Assembly (NCBI GenBank): GCA_963808965.1
Contig: CAWEHU010000030.1
Location: forward strand, 1-64,000
DNA: 64,000 bases
Source of the DNA: CAWEHU01 sp963808965
Lineage (GTDB): Bacteria; Pseudomonadota; Alphaproteobacteria; Acetobacterales; Acetobacteraceae
Direction: 5' to 3'
In this document: piece after piece, positions 17,735 through 27,689 of the stretch
How positions within the stretch are numbered: the stretch's first letter is position 1
Layout: each line of letters begins with the position of its first letter
Notes under the pieces: generated by a model
Databases searched by the model: none
Told to the model about the DNA's origin: nothing
What the model saw: only the letters and a program-made list of their open reading frames with translations
Position numbers and translations under genes: made by a program

Positions 17735-18585
17735 AACTGCGCACGCTCCTGTTTGCGCCGGGTGATTCCGAGCGGAAGGCCGAGAAGGCCCTCGCCTCCG
17801 AGGCCGACGGCGTGATCCTCGATCTCGAGGATTCGGTTGCTCCCGGGACGAAAGACGCCGCGCGGGCGGCAACGGCTGTGATGCTGCCGCAGCTCTCGCG
17901 TCCCGGCGTTGTGGTCAGGGTGAATCCAATCGGCACGCCTTGGTACTTGGCGGACCTTGCCGCGGTCGTGCGCGGCAAGCCGGCGGCGATCATGTTGCCC
18001 AAATGCACCGGTCCCGGCGACCTCCAGACGCTCGATCATCATTTGGACGTTTTGGAGACGGCCGCCGGCCTGCCGGTGGGCGCGATCCAGGTTCTGCCGC
18101 TGGTCACGGAGACCGCGGCCTCCTTGCGGGACCTGGCTTATGCCGGCGTGTCATCGCGGCTAGCGGCGCTTTGTTTCGGTTCGGAGGATCTCTCGGCGGA
18201 TCTGGGCATCGCGCCGCGGGCGCCGGATGGGACCTACCCGGCCCCCGTCGGACTGGCACGGGCAGCGACGTTGATCGCGGCGGGGACGGCTGGGGTCCCG
18301 GCGCTGGATACGCCCTATCCGGACCCGCGCGACCCCGAGGGGCTGGCGCGTGAGGCGGCAGGGGCGGCGGCGGATGGTTTCGCCGGCAAGCTCTGCATCC
18401 ATCCGGCCCAGATCGCGGCGGTGAACGCGGCTTTCACGCCCTCCCCGGAGCGCGTGCGTTGGGCGGAGACGGTGCGCGCCGCCTTCGCCGCCAATCCGGG
18501 CGCGGGTGTGCTGGCTTTGGAGGGGAAGATGATCGACCGCCCGCATCTGAAGCTCGCCGAGCGCATCCTGACGATGGTCGAATGA
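17731..18585 (+). CDS. CitE/HpcH-HpaI-type CoA ester lyase or thioesterase
   Basis: A 284-residue TIM-barrel enzyme: RTLLFAPGDSERKAEKAL, ADGVILDLEDSVAP, VVRVNPIGTPW, MLPKCTGPGDL, FGSEDLSADLG and GKLCIHPAQI form the citrate-lyase-beta-like family, with the metal-binding Glu and Asp in place. Candidate reactions are malyl-CoA or beta-methylmalyl-CoA lyase, malyl-CoA thioesterase or citramalyl-CoA lyase; sequence alone does not separate these. It overlaps the MaoC gene by four bases. Confidence 0.85.
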   Translation: MKLRTLLFAPGDSERKAEKALASEADGVILDLEDSVAPGTKDAARAATAVMLPQLSRPGVVVRVNPIGTPWYLADLAAVVRGKPAAIMLPKCTGPGDLQTLDHHLDVLETAAGLPVGAIQVLPLVTETAASLRDLAYAGVSSRLAALCFGSEDLSADLGIAPRAPDGTYPAPVGLARAATLIAAGTAGVPALDTPYPDPRDPEGLAREAAGAAADGFAGKLCIHPAQIAAVNAAFTPSPERVRWAETVRAAFAANPGAGVLALEGKMIDRPHLKLAERILTMVE

Positions 18586-18606
18586 GGCGGCAATTTCGCA
18601 ACGGGC

Positions 18607-20145
18607 CTAGCGAAGATAGAAGAAGGCGACGATCATCGGGGGCAGCAATACCAGTCCAGCGGCGGCCGCCACGAGGAGCGGCAGGGTGCAAACGGCCCGC
18701 AGCGCGAGCCCACCCGGTACCTTGAATTGCGGAATCGCCAATGCCAGCAACGGGAGTATGGGCAGCCAATAGCGGCCCTGGGGACCATCAATCCGAGCCG
18801 AACCAACATTGGTCCAGACGAGATACTGCGAGAGGTAGACCCCGAGAACGCATGCAGAGGCGGCGAGGAGGAGCAGGACCGTCTCGGGCCATCGCGGGGG
18901 AAGGCGCGCTCGATCCGCGGTGAACGCGCCGGAGAGGCAGGCGGCGGCCACCGCGCCTTTCCACAGGGCGTAGAACGCAGCGGGAAAGACCAGGGCCAGC
19001 CACCCGAACACACCGATCGCCGTCGTGATGATCCACGGATCGTGCGTTATGGTGTTCCAAGGAAGGGTGACGAGCCGCGTAGGGTCGGCCAGGAGCACGG
19101 ATAGCTGGGCCACCGGATTCGTGCCGACGAAGATGGCGCTGGGATCACCGGGCCAGAGCGGCCCCGGATGGTAAAGGGCACGGGTTGACGGAGCGGAGAC
19201 GTATCGCAGCGCGACCGCGGCCCACACCAGCCCGGGCAGAACTGCGAGGGCAATGATACCGGCTCGACGAATGAAAATTCCGGCGTGAGCCGTCCAGGCG
19301 CTGAGCCGAGGGAGCGGAAGCATCAGCATCGCGCACAGCGGAACATATGGCGGCTTCACCGCTACGATGCAGCCGATCAGAACCGCCGCCCACCCATAAG
19401 ACCCCCGCGCCCCAGGTTCTTCGGCGCGCGTCAACAGCGCAGCCGCAAGCACGCTCGCACCGATGATGAGCCCGTCCTGATTGAAGGAAGCGGCGAGCGA
19501 GAGCGTCATCGGGAAACACAGGATGCAGAAAAGCAGGCCGAGACCCCGACGCGCCGAAAACAGGGCCGCGATCGCCATCGCCGCGAACGCAAGCACGCTT
19601 GCGAGCCGTCCTGCGAGGAACGCGGCCATCGGCCCAGCGCCGGCAAGCTTCGCGACCCCTAGTCCGAATGCCGCTGGCAGGTAGAACACCGGGGCGTAGA
19701 TCGCGATGGGCGAGAGCTCGTAGAAAACGCGGGTGCCGCTCCATTGCAGCGACCAGGCCCGCTCCAGTATCGTTCTGTCGAGCTTCGGGTCCGGCCTGAC
19801 GAGGAGATTGCTGAGCGCGCCGAGTGCCGCGTCCACCTCCACACCGGCCCCGGGTCGCGAAATCCCGTCCTCGGAATGCAGATCGGTCACGCGATGGCCG
19901 ATGATCTGCCCGTGCAGCAGCGCGTAGGCGCGCATCGAGTGCGCGGGCTCGTCGGCGACTTGCCCGGGCGGTGTCAGCAACGCGAGCAGGATGCAGAGCG
20001 GCAACGCGAAACTCAGGAAGGCGATGGTCAGGACGGCTCGCTGGGAGGGAAGCGAGGGGTTGACCCGGACGTAGCGCGCGAATCGGCGTGCCCGGGACAG
20101 CGCCGGGTCGGCGTAAGTGCGGGCGGGCGAGAGTCCGGTTTCCAT
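18607..20145 (-). CDS. DUF2142 multi-pass membrane protein
   Basis: About 512 residues with roughly ten membrane segments. The first periplasmic loop begins PPGQVADEPAHSMRAY, the hallmark of DUF2142 proteins, which resemble GT-C glycosyltransferases and are often found in cell-surface polysaccharide loci. The later NVGSARIDGPQGRYWLPILPL motif also fits. Start ATG 20145 is chosen over the TTG at 20169. It is convergent with the CitE-like gene, with 21 bases between stops. Donor and acceptor are unknown. Confidence 0.8.
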   Translation of the reverse strand: METGLSPARTYADPALSRARRFARYVRVNPSLPSQRAVLTIAFLSFALPLCILLALLTPPGQVADEPAHSMRAYALLHGQIIGHRVTDLHSEDGISRPGAGVEVDAALGALSNLLVRPDPKLDRTILERAWSLQWSGTRVFYELSPIAIYAPVFYLPAAFGLGVAKLAGAGPMAAFLAGRLASVLAFAAMAIAALFSARRGLGLLFCILCFPMTLSLAASFNQDGLIIGASVLAAALLTRAEEPGARGSYGWAAVLIGCIVAVKPPYVPLCAMLMLPLPRLSAWTAHAGIFIRRAGIIALAVLPGLVWAAVALRYVSAPSTRALYHPGPLWPGDPSAIFVGTNPVAQLSVLLADPTRLVTLPWNTITHDPWIITTAIGVFGWLALVFPAAFYALWKGAVAAACLSGAFTADRARLPPRWPETVLLLLAASACVLGVYLSQYLVWTNVGSARIDGPQGRYWLPILPLLALAIPQFKVPGGLALRAVCTLPLLVAAAAGLVLLPPMIVAFFYLR

Positions 20146-20256
20146 CCAGCGAGATCCGGCGAGGGACAAGGCCGCGCTGCTCTAGCCCGGATCGCCGGGC
20201 GCGGCCAGCCGAGGACGCTCCCTCCGTTCCGACCGACTACTCGGGAATAAAGCGCC

Positions 20257-21171
20257 CTAGCAAGCCGCGCGGATGTGGCGCGGCGGAGCCGCTTCGGGCG
20301 CGTGATGGTCTCGGTGCTCAAGCCAGCACCGCCCGCCCCAGCTCCACCAACCGGGGCGAGCTAGGTGGGCTGCCGCCTCGGTCGCGCGCCCCGCGTCACC
20401 GAACAGCCCGAAGCAGGTTGCGCCGGAGCCGCTCATGCGCGCGAGCAGGCAATCGGGCGCAGCCCGGAGCGCGCGTAGCACCTCGCCGATCGCTGGAGAA
20501 AGCGCGACGGCGGGGGCCTCCAGATCATTCGAGAGCGCGGCCAAATCGCGTGCCATCGTGGCCGCGTCCGGCCATGCCGAGGGCAGCTGCGCGGGGGCCG
20601 AAAAAGGCCCGTTTCGCGTACGGAAGACCTCGGCGGTGGCGACCTCCGTGCCGGGATTGAGGAGGGCGATTCCGAATTCCGGCAACACAGGCGGCGGACC
20701 CAGCCTCTCACCCACCCCTCGCATCCGCCGTGGGCGCGTGGAGAGGCAGACCGGAACGTCAGCACCCAGCCGGGCTGCAATCGGCGCAAGGTCGAACTCG
20801 CACGGCAGATCCCAAAGCTTCGCGAGGAGGCGCAGCGCGGCCGCGGCGTCGGCGGAGCCGCCGCCTATGCCGGACGCGACGGGGAGATGCTTGTGAAGGA
20901 CCAGCCGCGCCTGCGGCCGCACCCCCGCAGCGTCCGCCAGAAGCCGGGCGGCCCGGAGCACGAGATTGTCCGGCTCCGTCTCCAGCGCCCGCCCGAAGGG
21001 ACCGCGCAGCGCGAGCGAGAGATCCTTCGCCGCGTAAGCCTCCAGCCCGTCCGCCGCTCCGGCGAAGACGGCGAGACTGTCGAGCTCATGATAGCCATCC
21101 GGCCGCCGCCCCAGGACATGCAGGAAGAGATTGACCTTGGCCGGTGCGGCTTCGGTCAGGGCCAGGGGCAC
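20257..21171 (-). CDS. ispE: 4-diphosphocytidyl-2-C-methyl-D-erythritol kinase (IspE)
   Basis: A 304-residue GHMP-family kinase of the non-mevalonate (MEP) isoprenoid pathway, phosphorylating CDP-ME at the 2-position. Motifs: APAKVNLFLHVLGRRPDGYHEL at the N-terminus, the ATP-binding LPVASGIGGGSADAAA near residue 95, GADVPVC near 137 and ARMSGSGATCFGLF near the C-terminus. The start is GTG 21171. It lies six bases after the stop of the TPR lipoprotein gene, so the two probably share a transcript. Intact. Confidence 0.95.
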   Translation of the reverse strand: MPLALTEAAPAKVNLFLHVLGRRPDGYHELDSLAVFAGAADGLEAYAAKDLSLALRGPFGRALETEPDNLVLRAARLLADAAGVRPQARLVLHKHLPVASGIGGGSADAAAALRLLAKLWDLPCEFDLAPIAARLGADVPVCLSTRPRRMRGVGERLGPPPVLPEFGIALLNPGTEVATAEVFRTRNGPFSAPAQLPSAWPDAATMARDLAALSNDLEAPAVALSPAIGEVLRALRAAPDCLLARMSGSGATCFGLFGDAGRATEAAAHLARPGWWSWGGRCWLEHRDHHAPEAAPPRHIRAAC

Positions 21172-21177
21172 GGGAAA

Positions 21178-22903
21178 TTACTGAACGCGATGCTCCGCGG
21201 TCGCCGGCGCCTCGGTTTGGTTGGCGTAGTCGCGGAGCTTCGTCTCGAGCTTCGCCGCCTCGTCCGGCTCCGGGTTGAGGATCAGCGCTCGCCGCCACTG
21301 AAATTGCGCTTCCCGCTTGCGCCCGCTTGCCCAATAAGCATCGCCCAGGTGGCCGTTGATGGTCGCGTCCTCCGGCATCAGCTCGACCGCGCGCTCCAGC
21401 GATTTTATCGCCCCCTTGATGTCGCCCTCCCGCAGCAGCACCCAGCCGAAGCTGTCGATGATCGAGCCGTCGTTGGGACGCAACTCGACGGCGCGGGTCA
21501 GCATCTGGCGCGCGCGTTGCAGATTCTGGCCCTGATCGGCCCAGGAGTAGCCGAGATAGTTGAGGACGTAAGGCTGGTCGGGCGCGAGCTCCAGGGCGCG
21601 TTCGAGGTCCGCCTGAGCGTGCGGCCAGTCATGTGCGCGCTCCTCGGAAATCCCGCGTGCGTAGAACAAGGGCCAGGCGCTGCGCTGAGGCGCGCGTACC
21701 CGCGCCAGCGCGCCGCTATAGGCCGCAACAGCATCGGGAAAGCGGTTTTTCGCCCGGAGCATGTCGCCTTCCTGGGCGAGCGGCAGCGGGCTGTCCGGGT
21801 AGTCGTGCGCGATCCCGTCGAGTTCCCGTGCCGCATCCTCGGTATTGCCAAGCCGGTCGGCGAGACTTCGCGCGGCGCAGCCGGACAACCGCGATCAGCG
21901 GGTCCGTCGCCCCGACGGCTGCGAGCGTGCGCAGAGCACGGCCTGGATCGCCGTTCGACTCCTCGACCTCCGCCAGGAGAAGCCGGGCCGGGGTGAGATC
22001 CGGGCGAAGATTGAGGGCGAGCCGCAGCAGCATGAGCGAGAATTCGGAGGAATCCTGCTGTCGAAGCGCGGCCGCGAGGGCGAGATAGGCCTCGGCAATC
22101 CCGTCCGTCGCGCGCGATACGGGACGCGCGGCGAGGGAGGCGGTCATGGCCGGGACTGCGATCGACATTTCCTCCGCCGCATCGGCCAGCGCCCGAAGGG
22201 TCTGCTGGGCCTCCGCGGGATGCCCCTGCCGCGCCTGCCAGCTAGCTAGAACCTGCGCCAGCCGAAGGTTCATCCCACCGTACTCGGCCTGGGCGATCCG
22301 GTATAGCCGGGCGGCGTCGCCGGTCCGGCCCGCGAGATCGGCGATCATGGCTGCATGCAGGGCGTACACGGCCCGGAACCGCTGGCCTTCGACATAGGGT
22401 CGCAGGGTCCCCAGTGCCGCATCGGTATGGCCACCGCCCTGTTGCGCCCAGGCCACGAGGAGCGGTTGCAGCAGCTGCGTCATGCCCTGGCGCGGCAGCG
22501 AATGAAACCGCTGTTCGGCCGAATCCCAGTTGCCCGCCCGCGCCTCGACATCGCCAAGCAGCAGCTGGGCCGCCTGGCTGTCCGGAAGTTCCTTCGCGAG
22601 CCGGACGGCTTCGGGTCGGCCGCTCATGAGGCAAGCCAGAAATGTTTGCTGGGCGATTTCCAAATTGCCCGGATTGGCGGCCAGCGCCCGCAAAAACTGA
22701 TCGGCCGCGTACTCGGGATCAGATTGGCCGATGGCGAAGCGTCCGGCCAGGTATTCGCCGAACGCTCCTGTCGCCACGACTTTCGCGGCTCGCCGGCCGC
22801 TCGCGGATTGTGACCCGGCGGGCGTGGCTTCGGCGGCGGCGCACGCCGAAACCAGCGTGAGGGCGAGAAGGAACGCACGGCGACAATAACGAATATGCTG
22901 CAT
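21178..22903 (-). CDS. Tetratricopeptide-repeat lipoprotein (frameshift near 21880)
   Basis: About 574 residues across a +1 shift. ATG 22903 begins a lipoprotein signal peptide with lipobox LVSAC, giving an outer- or inner-membrane anchored periplasmic protein. TPR helices run throughout (YAADQFLRALAANPGNLEIAQ; DAALGTLRPY; then, after the shift, DLERALELAPDQPYVLNYLGYSW and SLERAVELMPEDATINGHLGD). The first frame ends in VVRLRRAKSRR and homology resumes with SLADRLGNTEDAARELDG. It precedes ispE. An assembly or scaffolding role is likely but unproven. Confidence 0.8.
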
Positions 22904-22999
22904 CAGCGCAGAATACCAGCGAAGCCGCCACCCTGTCATGCACAGATCGAATGTCGGCAGGCGCCGCACCCTGAGATCTTCCAGGTGCGAGCGGCGGCG

Positions 23000-25723
23000 T
23001 CAGTCCGCCGGGCAATGGCCGTGGCTCTGAAGCTGGGCGTCGATGCCGCGCGCGAGCGAGTCGGCGCCGGGGTTGCCGGCGGCGAGGCGGCGCCCGGATG
23101 CGACCAGGTCACAGGCTTCGCGCAGCCGCGCGATGTCAGCCTCCGTCAGCCTATCCGCGCCAGCTTGCGCGCTGAGCATCTGGGCGAGATTGAAGTAGGG
23201 ATAGTCGAGGCCGAAGGACGGATTGTAGGGCGGACGAGGATCGAGCGCGATCGACCGCCGGTATTCGGCGATCGCCTCCTCCGCCTTGTGCTGCTCGCGC
23301 AGCACGTCGCCGATGTTATTGTGGATGCGTGCGTTCTCGGGACCGATCTCCGCCGCACGCCTCAGCTCCGCCATCGCCTCGTCGAGCTTCCCTTGCTGGC
23401 TCAACGCTTTACCCAGGCCGTTTCGGGCGACGGAATTGCCGGGATCGAGTGCCATTACCCGGCGATACTCCACAATCGCTTCATCCAGCTTGTGCAGGCT
23501 GTAGAGGATGTCGGCGAGACGGTGGTGGTGGTCGGATTTGTTGGGATCGAGCGCGATGGCCTGGCGGAATTCCACGGCCGCCTCGTCCAGCTTGCGCTGA
23601 TCGTAAAGCGCGTTCCCTAGCCCATCGTGGTAATCGACATCATGAGGATCGAGCGCGATTGCAGTGCGGTATTGGGCCACCGCATCGTCCAGCTTCCCCT
23701 GGTGCCGGAGGGTGTTGCTCAGGTTGAAGTGGAGGACCGCGTTGGCGGGCTCGCGCTCGATTGCCTCCCGATACTCGGCGTTCGCTTCATCCAGCTTTTG
23801 CTCATAGTAGAGCGCGTTGGCCAGAAGATTGTGCGTTCCGGCATTGCCCGGATCGAGCCTGACTGCGATGCGGTATTCGGCGACCGCTTCGTCCAGCTTG
23901 CGCTGGTCCCGGAGGGTGTTGCCCAGATTGGAGTGGAAGACCGCGTTGGCGGGCTCGCGCTCGATGGCCTGGCGATACTCGGCGGCCGCCTCGTCCAGCT
24001 TGCGCTGATCGTAAAGCAGGTTACCCAAATTATTGTAGGCCTGGGCGTCCCGCGGATCGAGTTCAACCGCACGGCGCAACTCGGCGCTTGCTTCGTCGAA
24101 CCGCCTCTGGTTTTGCAGAAGGGAGCCCAGATTGCCGTGGACCAGTGCAGCGGCCGGTTCAAGTTCGATCGCACGACGGAATTCGCTCACGGCATCGTCG
24201 GGCTTTCCTTGGTCCTGGAGTATTATCGCCAGATTGTTGTGGGCCAAGGCCAGCCCAGCATCGAGCTTGATCGCGCGACGCTCTTCCTCCGCCGCTTGGT
24301 CGAGCTTCCGCTGAGCGAGTAGTGCGGCACCGAGATTGCTGTGCGGCTGGGCGAGCCCGGGATCGAGTTCTATAGCGTGGTTATACTCGAGCATCGCCTC
24401 ATCGAGCTTGTGCTGGTCCTGGAGCGCCTGGCCGAGATTGTTGTGAGGCTGGGCGAGGGCCGGGTCGAGCTCTATCGCGCGGCGGTATTCGACAATCGCT
24501 TCTTCGAGTTTCTTTTGGCCATACAGAAGATAGCCGAGATTGCTGTGGCCCAGGGACAAGCGCGGGTCAAGTTCGAGGGCGCGCCGGATTTCGGTCATCG
24601 CCTCGTCCAGCCTCTTCGAGTTGTACAGCGCCATGCCCAAATTGTTGTGGGCCAAGGCCAGCCGCGGGTCGAGCTTGACGGCGTGGCGGGTTTCCGCGAT
24701 GGCCTCATCCAGCCTGTGCTGCTCTCGAAGAACCTCCCCTAGATTGCTGTGCCCCACGGCAAGGCGCGGATCGAGTTCGACGGCTCGGCGCAGCTCGGTG
24801 GCCGCTTCATCTGGCCGGTGCTCCTGGTACAGCGCGTAACCCAGATTGTTGTGCGCGAACCGGTTGCCGGGATCGGCCCTGATCGCCTCGCGGTAGACTT
24901 TTTCTGCTTCGAGCCGCTGATTCCGCGCCAGAAGGATATTGCCGGTGAGGACGTACGCCCAGATCACGTCCGGACTGCTTTCAGGAAGCTCCTGCACGAT
25001 GCGCGCGGAGAGAGCGAGCGCGCGGTCTGGATCGGAGGCGGCGAACCACGTCGCGACCAGGGAGGGGCTCGTGGCGCCAAGCACCGCGAGGGCCGCGGTC
25101 TGCATCGCCGCGTCCGGGTTGTCCGCCTCTACGCTGTCGGGCGCTGAGTAGAAGTCCCGCCCGTTGATCCGCAGGCGCAGCCAGAGGCGCCCGTCGCGCT
25201 CCACGAACTCGCCGGACACGCTGCGCCATCGGCGCGCCCCGAACAGCGTGCGGCCGGCCCCGGCGATCGCCTCGAGCGGGATGCCGAGCCTGGGAACGAC
25301 GATCTCAGGTGCTTCCGCGTGCAACAGGATGTCGGACCGGAACTGCTGCTCGTAGGCGCGGGCGATCACGGCACGGATCGCGTCGCGCAGACGGGCGGCG
25401 GCGACCCGATCGGTATAGCCGTGCTCGGCCAGCGTCTTGGGGACCGAGATCGGCTCGATGCTGACGGTCCGCCGCAGCAGCTCCTGGCCGAGGAGGACGA
25501 GCAGGGCGCCGAGCAGAAGGACGCCGCCGAGGGTCAATGCGAAAGCCGAGGCCGCCTTCCAGGCCGCCGTGGCGCGCCCCCACAAGTGCCGCCTCCCGGC
25601 GGCTTCGGGAGCGGCGCGCCGATCGGGACCGGTGGCGTGGCCCGGTTCAGACGGCCGCCCGTCGGCCGCGAGCTGCAACTCGCGGCTCAGTCTCGCGACG
25701 GCGTCGCGCGGCGATTCGGGCAT
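23000..25723 (-). CDS. Large membrane-anchored TPR protein with 16 consecutive repeats
   Basis: A 907-residue intact protein. One transmembrane segment (residues ~57-82) follows a polar cytoplasmic N-terminus. Residues ~85-230 form a domain with DFYSAPDS and LAVLGATSP segments, then residues 278-821 are 16 uninterrupted 34-residue TPRs of consensus RRAIELDP..A..HNNLG..L..Q.KLDEA..EY. Repeat-to-repeat similarity is high. The C-terminal ~85 residues include a FNLAQMLSAQAG segment. Such solenoids bind protein partners; no enzymatic domain is seen. It is transcribed in the same direction as the TPR lipoprotein and ispE. Confidence 0.85.
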   Translation of the reverse strand: MPESPRDAVARLSRELQLAADGRPSEPGHATGPDRRAAPEAAGRRHLWGRATAAWKAASAFALTLGGVLLLGALLVLLGQELLRRTVSIEPISVPKTLAEHGYTDRVAAARLRDAIRAVIARAYEQQFRSDILLHAEAPEIVVPRLGIPLEAIAGAGRTLFGARRWRSVSGEFVERDGRLWLRLRINGRDFYSAPDSVEADNPDAAMQTAALAVLGATSPSLVATWFAASDPDRALALSARIVQELPESSPDVIWAYVLTGNILLARNQRLEAEKVYREAIRADPGNRFAHNNLGYALYQEHRPDEAATELRRAVELDPRLAVGHSNLGEVLREQHRLDEAIAETRHAVKLDPRLALAHNNLGMALYNSKRLDEAMTEIRRALELDPRLSLGHSNLGYLLYGQKKLEEAIVEYRRAIELDPALAQPHNNLGQALQDQHKLDEAMLEYNHAIELDPGLAQPHSNLGAALLAQRKLDQAAEEERRAIKLDAGLALAHNNLAIILQDQGKPDDAVSEFRRAIELEPAAALVHGNLGSLLQNQRRFDEASAELRRAVELDPRDAQAYNNLGNLLYDQRKLDEAAAEYRQAIEREPANAVFHSNLGNTLRDQRKLDEAVAEYRIAVRLDPGNAGTHNLLANALYYEQKLDEANAEYREAIEREPANAVLHFNLSNTLRHQGKLDDAVAQYRTAIALDPHDVDYHDGLGNALYDQRKLDEAAVEFRQAIALDPNKSDHHHRLADILYSLHKLDEAIVEYRRVMALDPGNSVARNGLGKALSQQGKLDEAMAELRRAAEIGPENARIHNNIGDVLREQHKAEEAIAEYRRSIALDPRPPYNPSFGLDYPYFNLAQMLSAQAGADRLTEADIARLREACDLVASGRRLAAGNPGADSLARGIDAQLQSHGHCPAD
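23261..24892 (-). repeat. Tandem array of 102-base units encoding 16 TPRs
   Basis: Sixteen head-to-tail 102-base units inside the large TPR gene. Each encodes one 34-residue repeat, with strongly conserved bases for AGCTTG/CGCTGATC-type segments (KLDEA, DQRKL) and for the leading RRAIELDP. The uniform period with no indels implies growth by unequal crossing-over. Copy number may vary between strains or be mis-assembled. Confidence 0.9.
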
Positions 25724-25767
25724 CGGAAGGCCAGCCTACACAAAGCCTCCCTACGGTAGTACGCGAA

Positions 25768-25956
25768 ATGGGCGAGACGAGCAACAATTCCATCTCCGTC
25801 CCGACGCTGGGGCGCTTGCGTCAGGCGGCGCACCGGCACGCCGCTTCGGCCGGAGCGGGCGAGGATTTCGATGGCGGGATTGGCCTTCCGCGCCTGCTAC
25901 ACGATCTAGCCGGTCTCGAACGCACCGGGCGCCACGCCCTCGAGTCCCGCGGCTGA
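25768..25956 (+). CDS. Hypothetical small protein
   Basis: A 62-residue open frame starting MGETSNNSISVPTLGRLRQAAHRH. No known family, no strong ribosome-binding site, and it sits in the 240-base gap between two minus-strand genes. It may be spurious; listed because it is the only coding candidate there. Confidence 0.25.
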   Translation: MGETSNNSISVPTLGRLRQAAHRHAASAGAGEDFDGGIGLPRLLHDLAGLERTGRHALESRG

Positions 25957-25966
25957 AGCGCGCAGC

Positions 25967-27601
25967 CTACATCCCGCTCGGATAATTCGGCCCGCCGCCG
26001 CCCTCGGGCGTCACCCAGTCGATGTTCTGCGTCGGGTCCTTGATGTCGCATGTTTTGCAATGCACGCAGTTCTGCGCGTTGATTTGCAGCCGCGGCGTGC
26101 CTTCCTGGGCGTCCACGATCTCATACACGGCGGCCGGGCAGTAGCGCGTTTCCGGACTGCGATACTCGTTCCAGTTCACCTCGATCGCCTTGGCCGGGTC
26201 GCGCAGCTTGAGATGGGCGGGCTGGTTCTCCTCGTGATTTGTGTTGCTGATGAACACCGAGGAGAGCCGGTCGAAGGTCAGTACGCCGTCCGGTTTCGGG
26301 TATTCAATGCGCGGGGCGGCGTCCGCCCGCAACAAGGTCTCGTTGTCAGGATGCGGGATGTGCAGGGTCCAGGGCTTGCCGCGCAGGGCGTAGGTGTCCA
26401 TGGCGGCGTAGGCGAGCCCGCCCCACAACCCATACTTGGCGAAGGCCGGCCGGATGTTGCGCACGAGGTTCAGCTCATCCCAGAGCCAGCTCGCCCTGAG
26501 CTTTTCCGGGTAGGACGCAAGCTCGGGGGGCCGGCCGGCCCCGAGCGCCTCCGCCGCCGCCTCGGCCGCCAGCATTCCCGACTTCATCGCCGTGTGGGTG
26601 CCCTTGATCTTCGGCACGTTGAGGAATCCCGCCGTGTCGCCGATCAATGCGCCGCCCGGAAAGATCAGGCGGGGTATTGACTGGAACCCGCCTTCGCTGA
26701 GGGCACGCGCGCCGTAGCTGATTCGTCTCCCGCCCTCGAAATGCTTGCGCATCGCGGGATGCGTCTTGAACCGCTGCATCTCGTCGAAGGGCGACAGCCA
26801 CGGATTGCGATAGTCGAGGCCGACCACGAAACCGTACGAAATCAGGTTGTCTCCAAAATGATAGAGGAACGACCCGCCATAGGTCCTGGCGTCGAGCGGC
26901 CAGCCGACCGTGTGCTCGATCAGACCCGCGCTGTGATTTGCCGCCGGCACCTCCCACAATTCCTTCACGCCGATCGCGTAGGTTTGCGGATCGCATCCGT
27001 CGCGGAGGCCGAACCGGGCCATGAGCTGCTTCGCGAGCGAGCCCCGGCAGCCTTCGGCGAACAGGGTGTAGGCCGCCCGCAGTTCCATGCCGCGCTGGTA
27101 CGTGTCGGTCGGTTGTCCGTCTTTTCCAATCCCCATGTCGCCGGTAGCGACACCGACGATGCGCCCGTCCTCCTCCAGCAGTTCGGCGGCGGCAAATCCG
27201 GGGTAGATTTCGACCCCTAGCGCCTCCGCCTGCTGCGCGAGCCAGCGGCACACGTCGCCCAACGAGACAATATAATTGCCCTTGTTGTGCATCTGCGGCG
27301 GGGTCGGCAATTTGTAGGCACGTTTCGCCGTGAGATAGAGGAAACGGTCCTGGGCGGCCGAGGTGTTGAGAGGCGCGCCGCGCTCCTGCCAGTCCGGTAA
27401 CAGCTCGTTCAGCGCCCGCGGTTCCAGCACAGCGCCGGAGAGAATGTGCGCGCCGACCTCGCTTCCCTTTTCGACGACGCAGACGCTGGCGTCAGGCGCG
27501 CACTGCTTGAACCGGATCGCGGCGGCGAGACCGGCCGGACCGGCGCCAACCACCACGAGATCAAACTCCATCGCCTCGCGGCTCGGCGTCTCGTCAGCCA
27601 T
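25967..27601 (-). CDS. Electron-transfer flavoprotein:ubiquinone oxidoreductase (ETF-QO)
   Basis: A 544-residue membrane-associated flavo-iron-sulfur protein that passes electrons from ETF, reduced by acyl-CoA dehydrogenases, to ubiquinone. The N-terminal FAD motif is VVVGAGPAGLAAA. The C-terminal 4Fe-4S ligands are the Cys in YCPAAVYEI and the cluster CVHCKTCDIKDP. Length and motifs match the family. It would serve the acyl-CoA dehydrogenase steps of the catabolic genes at the left of the window. Divergent from the uracil-DNA glycosylase gene. Confidence 0.95.
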   Translation of the reverse strand: MADETPSREAMEFDLVVVGAGPAGLAAAIRFKQCAPDASVCVVEKGSEVGAHILSGAVLEPRALNELLPDWQERGAPLNTSAAQDRFLYLTAKRAYKLPTPPQMHNKGNYIVSLGDVCRWLAQQAEALGVEIYPGFAAAELLEEDGRIVGVATGDMGIGKDGQPTDTYQRGMELRAAYTLFAEGCRGSLAKQLMARFGLRDGCDPQTYAIGVKELWEVPAANHSAGLIEHTVGWPLDARTYGGSFLYHFGDNLISYGFVVGLDYRNPWLSPFDEMQRFKTHPAMRKHFEGGRRISYGARALSEGGFQSIPRLIFPGGALIGDTAGFLNVPKIKGTHTAMKSGMLAAEAAAEALGAGRPPELASYPEKLRASWLWDELNLVRNIRPAFAKYGLWGGLAYAAMDTYALRGKPWTLHIPHPDNETLLRADAAPRIEYPKPDGVLTFDRLSSVFISNTNHEENQPAHLKLRDPAKAIEVNWNEYRSPETRYCPAAVYEIVDAQEGTPRLQINAQNCVHCKTCDIKDPTQNIDWVTPEGGGGPNYPSGM

Positions 27602-27689
27602 CCGGGGCCTCCCGCACTGTGGGCATCCGGCAGGTTAGGCAGAGCGTGCACGTTGCGCAAAGTCGACCGGCGGGGCAGGACTCTTGCGC

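Noticed and set aside
23261..24892. Regular 102-base repeats as a CRISPR or satellite array
   Set aside because: They encode in-frame 34-residue TPRs with no unique spacers.
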